From contig NZ_FOJG01000001.1 of NCBI RefSeq assembly GCF_900110835.1, positions 2,573,499-2,637,498 of the forward strand: 64,000 bases of DNA. The letters run 5' to 3'. Below the pieces are notes generated by a model. The model saw only the letters and a program-made list of their open reading frames with translations, did not search any database and was not told the origin of the DNA. Shown here piece after piece: positions 7,305-17,321 of the stretch. Position 1 is the stretch's first letter, and each line of letters starts with the position of its first letter. Both the position numbers and the translations under genes were made by a program. The stretch comes from Chitinophaga arvensicola. GTDB taxonomy: Bacteria > Bacteroidota > Bacteroidia > Chitinophagales > Chitinophagaceae.

Positions 7305-8882
7305 TTATTTAATCAGCCACATTTTTCCGTTTACATCGTCATTACCACCGTACTGGCTGCTGATAGCGGAGTTGTAATTGTCCTTGTTGTAGGTAATTTC
7401 ATCCTGTGGGTATTCCCAGCGCAGCGGGATCTGGTTGCTGGCGGTACCAATACCTACGCCACCCTGACTGAATGCCGGGATGCCGGTTCTGCGCCAGTTG
7501 TAATAGGCTTCAAATCCGGAGTTCATAAAGAAGGATACATATTTCTGTGTTAGGATCTGTGTTAATCCTTTGGCAGGATCATAAGCTACATTAGGACCGG
7601 CGAGGAAAGCATTGATGTCTGCGGTAGCAGTACCCATGCTTGGTTTGGAGCCATCTACGTTACCGATGGTGAGCACCTGTCCCTGTTTTAAGCCGTACCA
7701 GTCCATAGAGGCATTGATGCCTTTTAAGTACCAGTCGGATGCACTTGCACCGGTGATCCATCCACGGTTGGCGGCTTCTGCAATATTGAAGCACATTTCG
7801 GAATAACCGATGAGGATATACGGTTCTGCGTTGGCGCCTGAAGAAGAAGACATATAACGGTTGTAGCTCAGGGAAGAATATTTACCGTCGGCAGAGAAGT
7901 TGGACATCAACCCTTGTGATTTGCCGTTGTCTTCTCCAACATAAGCGGTAAAGTCGCTCACCTGTTTGCCGGCAGTTAACTGGGCAGGGGCAGGAATGGC
8001 CAGCGTAAATACGCGTGGATCCTGGTAAGCAGCTGTTACGTTAAAGAAAGTCTGACTGATATTTTCACAGTTGTTGTAAGGTGCATTTCCGGAACGGTTC
8101 GGCGGATACAGGGTAATAGTGGTATAACGGTACACCATGTTATCACTGTTAGCCGTCATGATAGGGTATTTCACCGGATCGCCGATAATGGTGGCAAACT
8201 GTTGTTTGATGTTCAGGTCTGCATTGTCATCAGCTCTTTTGCTCATGCTGATCAGCACCCGTAAACGGTAGGTGTTGATCACTTTGCGCCACTGGAGGTA
8301 GGTAAGGCCAAAGATATCTCCGGTAGCATCTACTTTGGTAGCGCTATTGGCAGGAGAGATCAGGTTACCGAGCATGGTGTTGGCAGAGTCGAGCAAAATC
8401 AGGCTGTTCTTGTACACATCGTGCTGCTTGTCGTAGGTAGGTGTCAGTTTGTTGACATCGCCGGCGTCTGACATCGGGATATCGCCTACACGTTGCGACA
8501 ACCAGATGAACGCATATGCTTTGAAAAATTTGCTTAATGCAAAGTATACGTTGGTATTGTTACCGTATTGTTTCAGCGCCTGTCCTTCCATCTGGGTACA
8601 ATAGCGGATCATATCATAGGTATGATTGGTATTGGACCAGTTATAGGCATTGCTGCCGAAATAATAGGAATAGTTGGAAACGATATTCTGATTGAAGCGG
8701 TAAACAGGAGAAATTACCGGTTCTTCTTCCCGCATCAGGTTGGCCGTGAGGTGATTGAGCAACAGGGCCACCGGTATGGTGGAGTTTTCCGCAGATACGT
8801 TAGGATTGGACAGCAGGTCTCCTTTCTGACAGCCACTGATAGCAAGGACTATTACCAGTAAAGTGATAGTGATATATCTCAT
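7305..8882 (-). CDS. SusD-like_2 family outer membrane lipoprotein
   Basis: A 525-residue lipoprotein (hydrophobic leader ending AISGC, lipid Cys18). Sequence features fit the SusD-like_2 branch (PF12771) rather than classic SusD: a long N-terminal part with IPVALLLNHLTANLMREEE and the Y-N-W-S region, then FFKAYAFIWLSQRVGDIPMSDAG (residues about 115-140), TYLQWRKVINTYRLRVLISMSKRA, and a C-terminal FMNSGFEAYYNWRRTGIPAF with RIP-like LRWEYPQDE. Proteins of this branch pair with SusC receptors for many substrates, often peptides or unidentified compounds. It follows its SusC by 17 bases and ends the transcript at the terminator 7259-7290. Confidence 0.92.
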   Translation of the reverse strand: MRYITITLLVIVLAISGCQKGDLLSNPNVSAENSTIPVALLLNHLTANLMREEEPVISPVYRFNQNIVSNYSYYFGSNAYNWSNTNHTYDMIRYCTQMEGQALKQYGNNTNVYFALSKFFKAYAFIWLSQRVGDIPMSDAGDVNKLTPTYDKQHDVYKNSLILLDSANTMLGNLISPANSATKVDATGDIFGLTYLQWRKVINTYRLRVLISMSKRADDNADLNIKQQFATIIGDPVKYPIMTANSDNMVYRYTTITLYPPNRSGNAPYNNCENISQTFFNVTAAYQDPRVFTLAIPAPAQLTAGKQVSDFTAYVGEDNGKSQGLMSNFSADGKYSSLSYNRYMSSSSGANAEPYILIGYSEMCFNIAEAANRGWITGASASDWYLKGINASMDWYGLKQGQVLTIGNVDGSKPSMGTATADINAFLAGPNVAYDPAKGLTQILTQKYVSFFMNSGFEAYYNWRRTGIPAFSQGGVGIGTASNQIPLRWEYPQDEITYNKDNYNSAISSQYGGNDDVNGKMWLIK

Positions 8883-8899
8883 ACAAATAAATTGAATAA

Positions 8900-11800
8900 T
8901 TAGAAACTAAGGTTCACATTAAAGCCCATTCTTCTGGCTGTCATACTTTGCAGTACGCCGCCGTTACCCAGGGAGCGATCGGTATCGTTGTAACCGGAGG
9001 CAAACTGGTCCAGGTCGATGTCTTTGCTTTTAGAGAAATACAGCAGGTTTCTGCCTACCAGCGAGAAAGAAGCTGCCTTGATGAAGCGGTTACGCTGCAG
9101 GAATTTAGAAGGTAAACTATAACCGAGGGTTACTTCACGTAGTTTGGCAAAAGAGCGGTCTACCATCCAGTATTCATTTACGTTACCGATACCGGAAGAA
9201 ACGAATGTTTGTACGGTAGTAGCTACGTCGTTGGGTGCAAACTGGATATCTTTCATGTTTACAATCTCGCCATTCTGATACACGGGAGTACCGGAAACGA
9301 TTTTCACGCCTGGCGCAATGTAATGCCCGGTAGGCGCTACGGTACCGTTGTTGGTAGATTGCCAGTCGGCCAGTCTTGCCTTACCGAAATCACCGCTGGC
9401 ACTTGCCAGTGCAGTACCACCGTTCATACCATCTTTGTATACTTCGTTGAAGATTTTACCACCAATGCGGCCATCTACCTGGAAGCTTAAAGAGAAGTTT
9501 TTGTAGGAGAACCTGTTAGTAAAACCGAAAGAGAAATCAGGGTTGGCGTATCCGAGCAATTTGTTGTTACCGATGTCTGATGGCGCTCTTAACGGCAAGC
9601 CACCGCTGTATACGATGTTACCGGAACCATCGTGTACAAAGCCGGGACCATAGATCGCATCGAGACGTTCGCCTTTTTTGTAGTTGTGGTTATTCAGGGT
9701 TACTGCCTGTTCATCGCCATAGATATCGTTGAGTGTTTCTTTGTAAGTGGCGTAGTTTACGGACAGATCCCAGTTCAGGCCTTTAGGATTTCTTAATGGC
9801 GCTGCATTCAGGGCAATTTCAAAACCTTTCTTTTTGGAAGTGATGGCATTTACGTTGTGCGCGCTGTAGCTGGTAGACGGCGCTACACCCAGTGCGAAGA
9901 TCTGCGGACCATTCAGACTGGTGAAATAGGTGAAGTCGGCGCCTAAGCGGTTATTGAATAATCTCAGATCCAGACCGGCTTCGTAAGAAGAAACGGTGAA
10001 AGGTTTCAACGTAGGGTTGCTGATGGTGCTGGAGAAATCTGCCGAAGGCTGGTTATTATAATAGTTGGCCAGGCTGTATGCCATCTGGTTATTATAGGTA
10101 GGTCCGTCGTAAGAAGTATACAGATCAGTACCATAACCCAGCAAACCACTGTTGGTGCTTTTACCGGTGATCTGCGTAAACGCAGAAGCAGCAGTAGGAG
10201 AGGTAAGGGCTCCCTTCACGTTGGCGTAGGAACCGCGTACTTTCAGCAGGGAAATGAATTTTGGCAGGCTTACATAATCATTGATCACAGAACTCAGGGA
10301 CACAGATGGGTAGTAGAAGGTATTATAACCATCTGCCAGTGTTGATACGTGATCTACACGACCGGTATGGGATAAGGTGAGGTAAGGACCATAAGTGACG
10401 TCAAAGGAGTAGAATCCGCTGTATACCTGCATTTTGGAATCCCAGGTATAGGAAGAATACTGCTCTTTTGAGTTGGTCAGCACATATACATTCGGAATGG
10501 CCAGTGCCTTGGTGGTACCCCATAATGAGTTATAGTTGAAAGAACGCATGCTACCACCGGCGAGTGCAGAGATATTGAATTTACCTACTTTTTTATCATA
10601 GTTAAGGATCAGGTCTGTGTTATTTTCAAACAGGTTACGACGATCTTCACGGTAGTCGCCGTACCAGCCGAAGTAGTACCATGGCGTGTAGGTGTTCAGG
10701 TTAGTACCGGCAGGTACCTGTTCTGTTCTCAGCTGGTTCCAGGTGGTGATCTGTGTGCGGAGGTTCAGGTTTAAGGCGTCATTGAATTTATAGGATGCTT
10801 TGATATAGCCGTTGATATCGGTTTTATCGTGGGAGCGCAACCATTTTTTTGCAATGAACCAGGCGCTGTTTTCACGTCCGTATTCCTGAGCGTAGGGGAT
10901 CAGGTTAGGCACACCCTGTGGTCCTTTATAGATATCTTTCAGGTCGTTGATGTCGTAATCAGCGGAGCCATACACCTGGAACATATAGATGTAGGAGTTA
11001 GGACCGTAGTTTACATCGGGGATATTGGGAGAATATTGTTTGTTGATGTTGGCGCTGGCTTCGATCTTCAGTTTATCGGTGATCTTGTAACCGGCGTTGA
11101 TGGCCAAAGTATAGGTATGCAGTTTGGTGTTGGGGTTCATCCCTTTCTGGTTCATGTTCGACAGCGAGATACGGATATCGGAGCGGTCGGTGGCGGTAGA
11201 CAGGGAGATGTTGTTGTTATTGATTACACCGTCTTCCATGAATTTCTGGAAGTTGTCTTTACCGCGTGCAGTCCATGGCGTAGCGGTTCTTACATGCGAA
11301 ACCGGATCGTAGGGACTGTCGTACTGTTTGATAGGCTGGCCTTCGAAACGTGGACCCCATTCCGGTAAGCGCTGCCCGTTGTCGTACAGCTGGTCGCCGT
11401 AGCTATATTTGAAAGTGGTACCACGGCCATATTCTTCCTGGATTTTAGGAAGGGCGAGAAATCCTTTTTCGAGCATGGTGCTGCTGTTTACATCTACCTG
11501 CCATCCTTTGCTGTCTTTCGTACCTCTTTTGGTAGTAATAACGATAGCACCGTTGATACCACGGAAGCCATATAAAGCGGCTGCATTGGCTCCTTTCAGG
11601 ACGGAATAGGATTCAATATCATCGGGGTTGATATTCCAGGTATCGGAGTTGATGGGGGCGCCATCTACTACGAACAGGAGATCTTTACTGCCACGGAGCA
11701 CGATTTCAGGACGGCCCAGCATTTCCGGGTTGGCGCCTACGGTCAAACCGGCTACTTTACCTGCGAGGGAGTTGATCGGGTTGGGATCACGGGCTTTTAC

Positions 11801-12214
11801 GAGGTCGGCTCCTTTTACTTCCTGAACGGAGTAGCCTAGTCTTTTTGCTTCTTTACGGATACCCATTGCAGTTACCACTACTTCATCGAGGCGTTTGTTG
11901 TCTTCTTTTAATGTGATACTGAAGGAAGATTCACTTCCTGTATTTACCTCCTGGGGTAAATAGCCGACATAGGAAAAAACGAGGGTAGCGAAAGAGCCGC
12001 TTGTTTTGATAGAAAATTCTCCTCCTTCGTTGGTAAAGGCGCCGCCGGACTTTCCTTTCTCACGTACGCTTACCCCGGGAATAGCCACACCATCGGTGCC
12101 GGATACTTTCCCTTTTATTATTCTCTCCTGGGCAATGGCATTGCCTGCAATCAGGATAAGGGGCAGCCATAGCAAGAAAAGTGCCCTGCATTGAGTAAAT
12201 AATCTCATTGTCAT
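8900..12214 (-). CDS. SusC/RagA-type TonB-linked outer membrane receptor
   Basis: A complete 1104-residue SusC. A signal peptide (ending GNAIAQ, about residue 29) is followed by a CarboxypepD_reg-like domain (about 33-110, with GVAIPGVSVREKG and FSYVGYLPQE), the TonB-box region DEVVVTAMGI (about 112-121), the plug (LAGKVAGLTVG, LFVVDGAPI, LKGANAAALYGFRGINGAIVITTKRG at about 150-235) and the barrel to the end (NVNLSF). The pre-plug VVVTAMGIRKE variant is typical of the SusC class that pairs with SusD-like_2. There is no STN domain, so control does not go through an anti-sigma factor; an AraC-type regulator gene sits 184 bases upstream on the same strand. It imports an unknown ligand with the SusD-like lipoprotein encoded next. 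Confidence 0.95.
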   Translation of the reverse strand: MTMRLFTQCRALFLLWLPLILIAGNAIAQERIIKGKVSGTDGVAIPGVSVREKGKSGGAFTNEGGEFSIKTSGSFATLVFSYVGYLPQEVNTGSESSFSITLKEDNKRLDEVVVTAMGIRKEAKRLGYSVQEVKGADLVKARDPNPINSLAGKVAGLTVGANPEMLGRPEIVLRGSKDLLFVVDGAPINSDTWNINPDDIESYSVLKGANAAALYGFRGINGAIVITTKRGTKDSKGWQVDVNSSTMLEKGFLALPKIQEEYGRGTTFKYSYGDQLYDNGQRLPEWGPRFEGQPIKQYDSPYDPVSHVRTATPWTARGKDNFQKFMEDGVINNNNISLSTATDRSDIRISLSNMNQKGMNPNTKLHTYTLAINAGYKITDKLKIEASANINKQYSPNIPDVNYGPNSYIYMFQVYGSADYDINDLKDIYKGPQGVPNLIPYAQEYGRENSAWFIAKKWLRSHDKTDINGYIKASYKFNDALNLNLRTQITTWNQLRTEQVPAGTNLNTYTPWYYFGWYGDYREDRRNLFENNTDLILNYDKKVGKFNISALAGGSMRSFNYNSLWGTTKALAIPNVYVLTNSKEQYSSYTWDSKMQVYSGFYSFDVTYGPYLTLSHTGRVDHVSTLADGYNTFYYPSVSLSSVINDYVSLPKFISLLKVRGSYANVKGALTSPTAASAFTQITGKSTNSGLLGYGTDLYTSYDGPTYNNQMAYSLANYYNNQPSADFSSTISNPTLKPFTVSSYEAGLDLRLFNNRLGADFTYFTSLNGPQIFALGVAPSTSYSAHNVNAITSKKKGFEIALNAAPLRNPKGLNWDLSVNYATYKETLNDIYGDEQAVTLNNHNYKKGERLDAIYGPGFVHDGSGNIVYSGGLPLRAPSDIGNNKLLGYANPDFSFGFTNRFSYKNFSLSFQVDGRIGGKIFNEVYKDGMNGGTALASASGDFGKARLADWQSTNNGTVAPTGHYIAPGVKIVSGTPVYQNGEIVNMKDIQFAPNDVATTVQTFVSSGIGNVNEYWMVDRSFAKLREVTLGYSLPSKFLQRNRFIKAASFSLVGRNLLYFSKSKDIDLDQFASGYNDTDRSLGNGGVLQSMTARRMGFNVNLSF

Positions 12215-12398
12215 TTTGGTTTTTGGTAATAGTTTTTTTTAGGTACCGGCAGCAAAATTCAGAAGGCCGGAAAACTATTACGACAGTGCCAGATGGGAAG
12301 GACTACAATTCGTGCAAGCCATGCGGCGAAGACGTGTAGTACTTTCTGAGATATTTATAATCAATGAGTTAGGAAAAATAATCGTTGTTACGTAATTC
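12215..12398 (-). other. Leader region between AraC-type regulator and SusC gene
   Basis: 184 bases without a gene. It holds an inverted repeat ACTACA (12302-12307)/TGTAGT (12335-12340) with an inner TTCG/CGAA pair and a shorter CCGGC/GCCGG pair (12246-12270), which could fold in the SusC leader or bind a regulator. I found no exact TAnnTTTG box; GAATTTTG (12253-12260, minus strand) is the nearest. The promoter of the SusC/SusD pair is presumably here. Confidence 0.3.
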
Positions 12399-13529
12399 TT
12401 ACTGAATTGTTACCGGAATGTTTTGTTGGATTTCCTTACGATAGGCGGAAGGGGTAAGGCCGGTTATTTTTTTGAAATAACTATTGAAAGATGATTTGGA
12501 ATTGAATCCACAATCATACGCCAATGATAAGATGTTCAGATCCAGGCCGGGCGCTTTCAGTTTGCTGATCGCTTCCTGGATCCTGTATTCATTAATAAAA
12601 GTGTAGAAGTTTTTATTGAAACGTTCGCTTAATAACTGGGTGATATGATGTTTGGGGATAGCTACCCGCTCAGAAAGATCTTCCAGGGAGATTTCGGGTT
12701 CCAGGTAGATCTTGCTTTTTTCCATAAAGCCACGGATAACGGCTTCATATTCATCCATCCGCTTTTCGTCGAGTGCTGATTTTTTGTATTGCTTATTGAT
12801 GGTTAACTCAACAGTCGCGTTGGTTGACGAAATTTCCGGCGTATTCCGGAAAATATTCACTGTTTCCATCTTATAACGGAGAATCAGTACCAGGAAAACA
12901 ATAAAGCAGCCGTAAGGTAATATCCACAAATTAAGATCCGATCTGCCTGTTTTCAGATAGTAAACGGCAACCCCTGCAAGACCCAGCGCCATAGCGGAAA
13001 GCAGCATCCTGATGATCACGGTCAGCAGCTTTTTTTTGAGAACGGCCGTGGGATCATCGGCGGCGTGTTTTTTTAACAGCCGCCACGATACCATGGGATA
13101 AATAATCAGCGATACAATGCTGAACCACTGATAGATATAGGAATAAGTATCGATAAAACGGGGCGAAATAGCACCCCGCAGATAGCCAAAGCTGTTGACG
13201 AAAAACACAAGCGTAAATAAAGGCAGCGGCGCCATATGCAACGCAATGGTTCTCCGGCTTACTTCAGGAGAAATAAGCATCCGCGTAAGCAGATAAAGTA
13301 ATGGACCATATGCCGTACTAAAACCAGAGGCATTATTATTATAAAGGAAATTACTTTTTAAGACAACCAGCAGCGACAGCTTTATTCCGAGGTGAATCAG
13401 CAGAATAAACAGAAACGCATTGAGGGTTTTCTCAAAATTATCTTTTGGTCTCAGTATATTAAATAAATAGATCGCAACACAGGTCTGAAAGTTGACGCAA
13501 GACAGAATGACTATGCTCATCATACACAA
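12399..13529 (-). CDS. AraC-family regulator with seven-transmembrane N-terminal domain
   Basis: A 376-residue protein. The first about 220 residues form seven hydrophobic segments (for example SIVILSCVNFQTCVAIYLF, FLFILLIHLGIKLSLLVVL, LLTVIIRMLLSAMALGLAG, LWILPYGCFIVFLVLILRY), so it is an integral inner-membrane protein. The last about 100 residues are an AraC-type double helix-turn-helix: ISLEDLSERVAIPKHHITQLL and LSLAYDCGFNSKSSFNSYFKKITGLTPSAYR. Membrane-bound AraC proteins of this type are common in Bacteroidota and are thought to sense an envelope signal and bind DNA from the membrane. Being just upstream of the SusC/SusD-like pair on the same strand, it is the probable regulator of that locus. 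The signal is unknown. Confidence 0.9.
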   Translation of the reverse strand: MCMMSIVILSCVNFQTCVAIYLFNILRPKDNFEKTLNAFLFILLIHLGIKLSLLVVLKSNFLYNNNASGFSTAYGPLLYLLTRMLISPEVSRRTIALHMAPLPLFTLVFFVNSFGYLRGAISPRFIDTYSYIYQWFSIVSLIIYPMVSWRLLKKHAADDPTAVLKKKLLTVIIRMLLSAMALGLAGVAVYYLKTGRSDLNLWILPYGCFIVFLVLILRYKMETVNIFRNTPEISSTNATVELTINKQYKKSALDEKRMDEYEAVIRGFMEKSKIYLEPEISLEDLSERVAIPKHHITQLLSERFNKNFYTFINEYRIQEAISKLKAPGLDLNILSLAYDCGFNSKSSFNSYFKKITGLTPSAYRKEIQQNIPVTIQ

Positions 13530-13607
13530 AGAGAGTTGATGCGCTAATATAGGATTGCAATGTTACCGGCATCTTAAATAAAGATTAGAATTAGCACTAT
13601 CGCCGTC

Positions 13608-13638
13608 CATTACCCACCGGGTAAACGATAGGGTAATG
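13608..13638. promoter_or_regulatory. Inverted repeat upstream of the AraC-type regulator gene
   Basis: CATTACCC (13608-13615) and GGGTAATG (13631-13638) form a perfect 8-bp inverted repeat with a 15-base gap, 79 bases upstream of the regulator start and just after the SDR stop. There is no U-tract on the minus strand, so an operator fits at least as well as a terminator. Confidence 0.35.
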
Positions 13639-13665
13639 ATTTCCAATACAATGAATGCTGCCGTG

Positions 13666-14376
13666 TCAGATCTGGTGATCTTTTGGAAGAATCATCAGCC
13701 GGGGAATCCTCACATGGGGAGGTTGTGACAGGATGAATTTTATGGTAGCTACAATGTCATCTGTGGTCAGTGGTTCGTGAATACCCATGGCTTCCCTTGG
13801 ATGTACTTCCCAGTCTTTATGCAATTCCGTCATTACCAGTCCGGGTTCAATACAGGATACCTGTATATTACTTCCGGCGAGTTCCATACGCAGCGCTTCT
13901 GATAATGCTTCCATGGCATATTTGGTGGCAGCGTAGGCGCCTGCGGTGGGCCTTACTTTGGTACCGAGGATACTGGAGATATTAATGACATGTCCTGAGC
14001 CCTGTTGGCGGAAACGTTTCAGCAGTTTATACGTGAGGCGGAAGGTGGCGGTTACGTTTAGCTGGATCATTGCTGTTACCTGGTCTATATCGATGGCTTC
14101 AATGGCGCCGGTGGCAATAGTGCCGGCGCAGTTAAACAGGTAATCGCAGCGACCGAATGTTTCGTAAGTAAAGTTGTCTATGTGATCCTGGAAGGTGGGG
14201 TCGGTAAGATCCCCGGTGAGGATATGCACATTTTCTGCGGACAATTCCCGTAGCCGCTCTTCCCGCCGGGCGGTGGCGATAACGGTATATCCTTCTTTGC
14301 TCAGCGCCTGTGCAATGGCATAGCCAATTCCGCTGCTGGCGCCCGTTACCAGGCATATTTTATTGCTGTTGCTCAT
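13666..14376 (-). CDS. Short-chain dehydrogenase/reductase (SDR)
   Basis: A 236-residue classical SDR. The NAD(P)-binding TGASSGIG motif is at residues 11-18, the NCAG structural motif at 82-85, catalytic Ser in NISS (134/135), and the YAATK active-site pair Tyr148/Lys152, followed by the PG motif at EPGLV. Arg residues after the second strand (ARREER) favour NADP(H). SDRs oxidise or reduce alcohols and ketones; the substrate cannot be read. The gene stands alone between the M16 peptidase terminator and the AraC-type regulator, both on the same strand. No obvious link with either. Confidence 0.92.
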   Translation of the reverse strand: MSNSNKICLVTGASSGIGYAIAQALSKEGYTVIATARREERLRELSAENVHILTGDLTDPTFQDHIDNFTYETFGRCDYLFNCAGTIATGAIEAIDIDQVTAMIQLNVTATFRLTYKLLKRFRQQGSGHVINISSILGTKVRPTAGAYAATKYAMEALSEALRMELAGSNIQVSCIEPGLVMTELHKDWEVHPREAMGIHEPLTTDDIVATIKFILSQPPHVRIPRLMILPKDHQI

Positions 14377-14411
14377 GAGTCATCTATTTGCAACAAGATA
14401 GTTATTTGCCG

Positions 14412-14449
14412 GAAAAAAGATGGCCCTTTCCATTTACGGAAAAGGCCAT
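14412..14449 (-). terminator. Terminator of the ABC/GldG/MutS/M16 operon
   Basis: A 12-base-arm stem with one mismatch (ATGGCCCTTTCC, 14420-14431, with GGAAAAGGCCAT, 14438-14449), 20 bases past the M16 stop. On the minus strand it is followed by CTTTTTTCC. This is a standard intrinsic terminator. Confidence 0.85.
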
Positions 14450-14468
14450 ACTGATATGCCAGGGAGGA

Positions 14469-17273
14469 TTATTTCTTTTCCGGTAAGGATACAAACCGTA
14501 CACTGTTCTGACCACCCAGGTAAGTTTTTGAAGCTGCCTGTACGGAGGTGGTATTCACCGCGTCCAGTAACTTATTCATATCTGGTAATGCTTTCAGTGC
14601 TTCGTTGTTTTCCACTTTGCCGGTAATATATTGTAACCAGAATTCATTGCTTTCTATCTGTAATTCATATTGTTTCAGGTAGCCTGCTTTGAATTTCTGC
14701 AGTTCGTCGGTGGTAGCGCCTTTTGCGTGTAAGGCATCAATGTCCTGCTGTACGAGTCCTGCGAGGTGCTCCACGTGTTCAGGGGCACATCCGAAGGAAA
14801 CGTTGATAGAATAACGCTGATCCGGTTCTTTTGACATGCTGCCCTGTACAGATGGGGTATATACTTCTCCGGCGTTTTCGCGGAGACTTGTCAGCAACCG
14901 GTATTCCAGGATTTCAGATAATGCCTGCAGTTGTAATTTATTATTGGTGTTGTAAACGCAGTCGCCGCTATACACCAGTAATACGGTGGCTTTATCTTCT
15001 TTTCCTTTGGCTACGGTTTTTATCAGGTTACCTTTTGGAAGCTGGGTATGGATTTTCACGGCTTTCTCGTTGCGGTGCAGCGATGGCAGTGCGCCCAGGT
15101 ATTTTTCCAGCAGGGGGGTAATGCTATCAGTATTGAAGTTACCTACAAACACAAAGTTGGTCTGGGAGGCATCGGCAAACCGGTCGCGGTAAATATCGTA
15201 GGCTTTTTCCAGGCTGATGCTGTCGAGGCGGGCCAGTGTTGCCGGGCTGGTACGGTAGTGATATCCGCTCAGCACTGCGCCAACGGTATCTTTAAATACA
15301 TTTCCCGGGTCGGTGTAGCGGTTAGTGATCTGTTGCCTGGATTGGGCCATGGCATTTTCAAACAGTACCGTGTCTTTACGGGGAGCAGTATAGCGCAGGT
15401 ACACCAGTTGCAGGGCTGTTTCCAGGTCCTTGCTGCTGCTGCCGCCATTCACGCCTTGTCCGCGTCCGCCGATGTAGGCGCCTACGGCTACGGATTTACC
15501 ATTCAGCATTTTTGACAGCTGAAGCGGGGAGAAGCCGGCCAGACCGGAGCCACCGATAATACCGGAGGCACTGGAGGCAGTAGGGAAATCTTCGTTCGGG
15601 TATTTATTGATACCACCCGGAGCGAAGGAGATAAACTGGATCTGGTCGTTTTTATAGGTAGTAGGTTTGAGCCATACTTTCACGCCATTGCTGAGGGTGA
15701 GTTGCTGTATGCCGAGTTCCGCGATTTTCTTACGGGCGACTACCTTTCCTGGTGCAGGTAAATTTTTCAGCAGTACCTGGTCGGTAGCGCTTTCCTTGTA
15801 GGGCTCGAAGTTGGTAGCGGCTACCTGTTTGAACCAGCTTTGAATGGTGGCGGAGTCAGGGAGACTGCCTTTATCTTTTTCTGGTGCTACGAGGAAAATA
15901 TCACGGTTGTTATCCTGGATGTAGTCGTTGGCCACTTCTTTCAGGTCGTCCAGGCTGATACCCGGTAACGCATTTTTTACGAAATTGTATTCCCACTGGA
16001 ATCCGGGAGCGGGTGTTCCCTGGAGGAACAGCTGCTGGTATTCAGATACATAACTGTTGGAAGGCACTTTGCTTTGTTCGCGGGAAGCGGCATCCAGGGA
16101 GGTCATGAAGCTGGTTTTGGCGCGGTCCAGTTCCGGTTGTGTAAATCCGAGACGTTTTACTTTTTCCACCTGTGACCAGCCGGCAGCAAAAGCTTCGGAT
16201 AATTTACCCGGTTTAGCGGTAACGGAGAAAGAGAACTGGTCCAGGCCACCGAGCAGGTTACCGATACCGGCGTTCACACCCAGAAAAGGGGGATTGGCCT
16301 GCTGGCTTAACTCTCCGAGGCGGAAGGCGAGCATCTGGTTAAACAGTGACCGCTTCATGGAATTGAGGTAATCGGTAGTGGTTTGCAGCTTATCGGCGTT
16401 GTGCTTGATCAGCATCTCCAGTGCCACATTACTCACTTCCGCATCCGTAACGGTGAGGAACTGATTTTTGCCGGTGAGGGCTATTTTGTATTCAGGTCTG
16501 GGTCTTTCGTTGGCTGGATTTTTCAGGTCGGCAAATTGTTTGCGGATCTGTTGTTCCACTTTATTCACATCCACATCTCCCACAACGATGAGGGCCTGCA
16601 GGTTTGGACGGTACCAGTCCTGGTGAAAGCGGCGGATGGCCGAGGCGGGGAAGTGGTTCAGGATGCTATCGGTACCGATAGGATTCCGTTTGGTGTACCG
16701 GGAATAGTTCAGCGTCAGCGGAAAGGTTTGTTGCTGTAAACGCTCTCCAACACCTTTACGCAGACGTTTCTCTTCCAGGATCACTCCTCTTTCCTTATCG
16801 ATATCATCTGTTTCCAGTAAGGCTTCATGTGCCCAGTCGCGCATAATATCCAGCCCACGGCTTACCATGGCGGGATCGTCGGTAGGGATGGGCAGCTGGT
16901 ATACGGTTTCATCGAATCCCGTATAGGCGTTCAGGTCAGCCCCGAAGCGTACGCCTGCTTTCTGCAGGTAATCGATCAGTTCATTTTTTGGAAAATGAGT
17001 GGTGCCATTGAAGTTCATGTGTTCCATGAAGTGAGCCAGTCCCTGCTGGTCATCATCTTCGAGGATAGAACCTACTTTGTTGACCAGGTAAAACAATACC
17101 CGTTTGGCAGGTTCATTATTTTTGCGGATGTAGTAGGTGAAACCATTTGATAATTTACCGGTACGAACGGCAGTATCCAATGGGATCGGCTGGCCCGTAC
17201 TTTGTGCCTGTGCGGTGCTTCCGGCTAAAGAAAGGCATAGTAACCCTGCCGTAGCCAGGTGACGATAATGCAT
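14469..17273 (-). CDS. Secreted M16-family zinc metallopeptidase (insulinase/pitrilysin-like)
   Basis: The frame opens at 17321, but the ATG at 17273 is preferred because it begins a clean signal peptide (MHYRHLATAGLLCLSLAGSTAQAQ); this gives 934 residues. The M16 zinc motif HFMEH is at His81, Glu84, His85 (this numbering), and the third ligand Glu lies 76 residues on in DDIDKERGVILEE. An N-terminal M16 domain, an inactive-type middle domain and a C-terminal M16 domain (about 510-900, GGSGLAGFSPLQLSKML onward) give the full tandem-domain pitrilysin layout. It should degrade peptides in the periplasm. It follows two MutS-like genes by 48 bases on the same strand and ends at the terminator 14412-14449. 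The operon context with ABC and MutS-like genes is unusual. Confidence 0.92.
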   Translation of the reverse strand: MHYRHLATAGLLCLSLAGSTAQAQSTGQPIPLDTAVRTGKLSNGFTYYIRKNNEPAKRVLFYLVNKVGSILEDDDQQGLAHFMEHMNFNGTTHFPKNELIDYLQKAGVRFGADLNAYTGFDETVYQLPIPTDDPAMVSRGLDIMRDWAHEALLETDDIDKERGVILEEKRLRKGVGERLQQQTFPLTLNYSRYTKRNPIGTDSILNHFPASAIRRFHQDWYRPNLQALIVVGDVDVNKVEQQIRKQFADLKNPANERPRPEYKIALTGKNQFLTVTDAEVSNVALEMLIKHNADKLQTTTDYLNSMKRSLFNQMLAFRLGELSQQANPPFLGVNAGIGNLLGGLDQFSFSVTAKPGKLSEAFAAGWSQVEKVKRLGFTQPELDRAKTSFMTSLDAASREQSKVPSNSYVSEYQQLFLQGTPAPGFQWEYNFVKNALPGISLDDLKEVANDYIQDNNRDIFLVAPEKDKGSLPDSATIQSWFKQVAATNFEPYKESATDQVLLKNLPAPGKVVARKKIAELGIQQLTLSNGVKVWLKPTTYKNDQIQFISFAPGGINKYPNEDFPTASSASGIIGGSGLAGFSPLQLSKMLNGKSVAVGAYIGGRGQGVNGGSSSKDLETALQLVYLRYTAPRKDTVLFENAMAQSRQQITNRYTDPGNVFKDTVGAVLSGYHYRTSPATLARLDSISLEKAYDIYRDRFADASQTNFVFVGNFNTDSITPLLEKYLGALPSLHRNEKAVKIHTQLPKGNLIKTVAKGKEDKATVLLVYSGDCVYNTNNKLQLQALSEILEYRLLTSLRENAGEVYTPSVQGSMSKEPDQRYSINVSFGCAPEHVEHLAGLVQQDIDALHAKGATTDELQKFKAGYLKQYELQIESNEFWLQYITGKVENNEALKALPDMNKLLDAVNTTSVQAASKTYLGGQNSVRFVSLPEKK

Positions 17274-17321
17274 GCTGGTTGGTTTTTTGTTGTAACAAGA
17301 TTTGTCTGCGAATATATGCAC

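Noticed and set aside
10829..11368. A 179-codon plus-strand open frame inside a SusC gene
   Set aside because: Antisense shadow of the plug region of a complete receptor; hydrophobic Val/Gly-rich composition without TM pattern or family.
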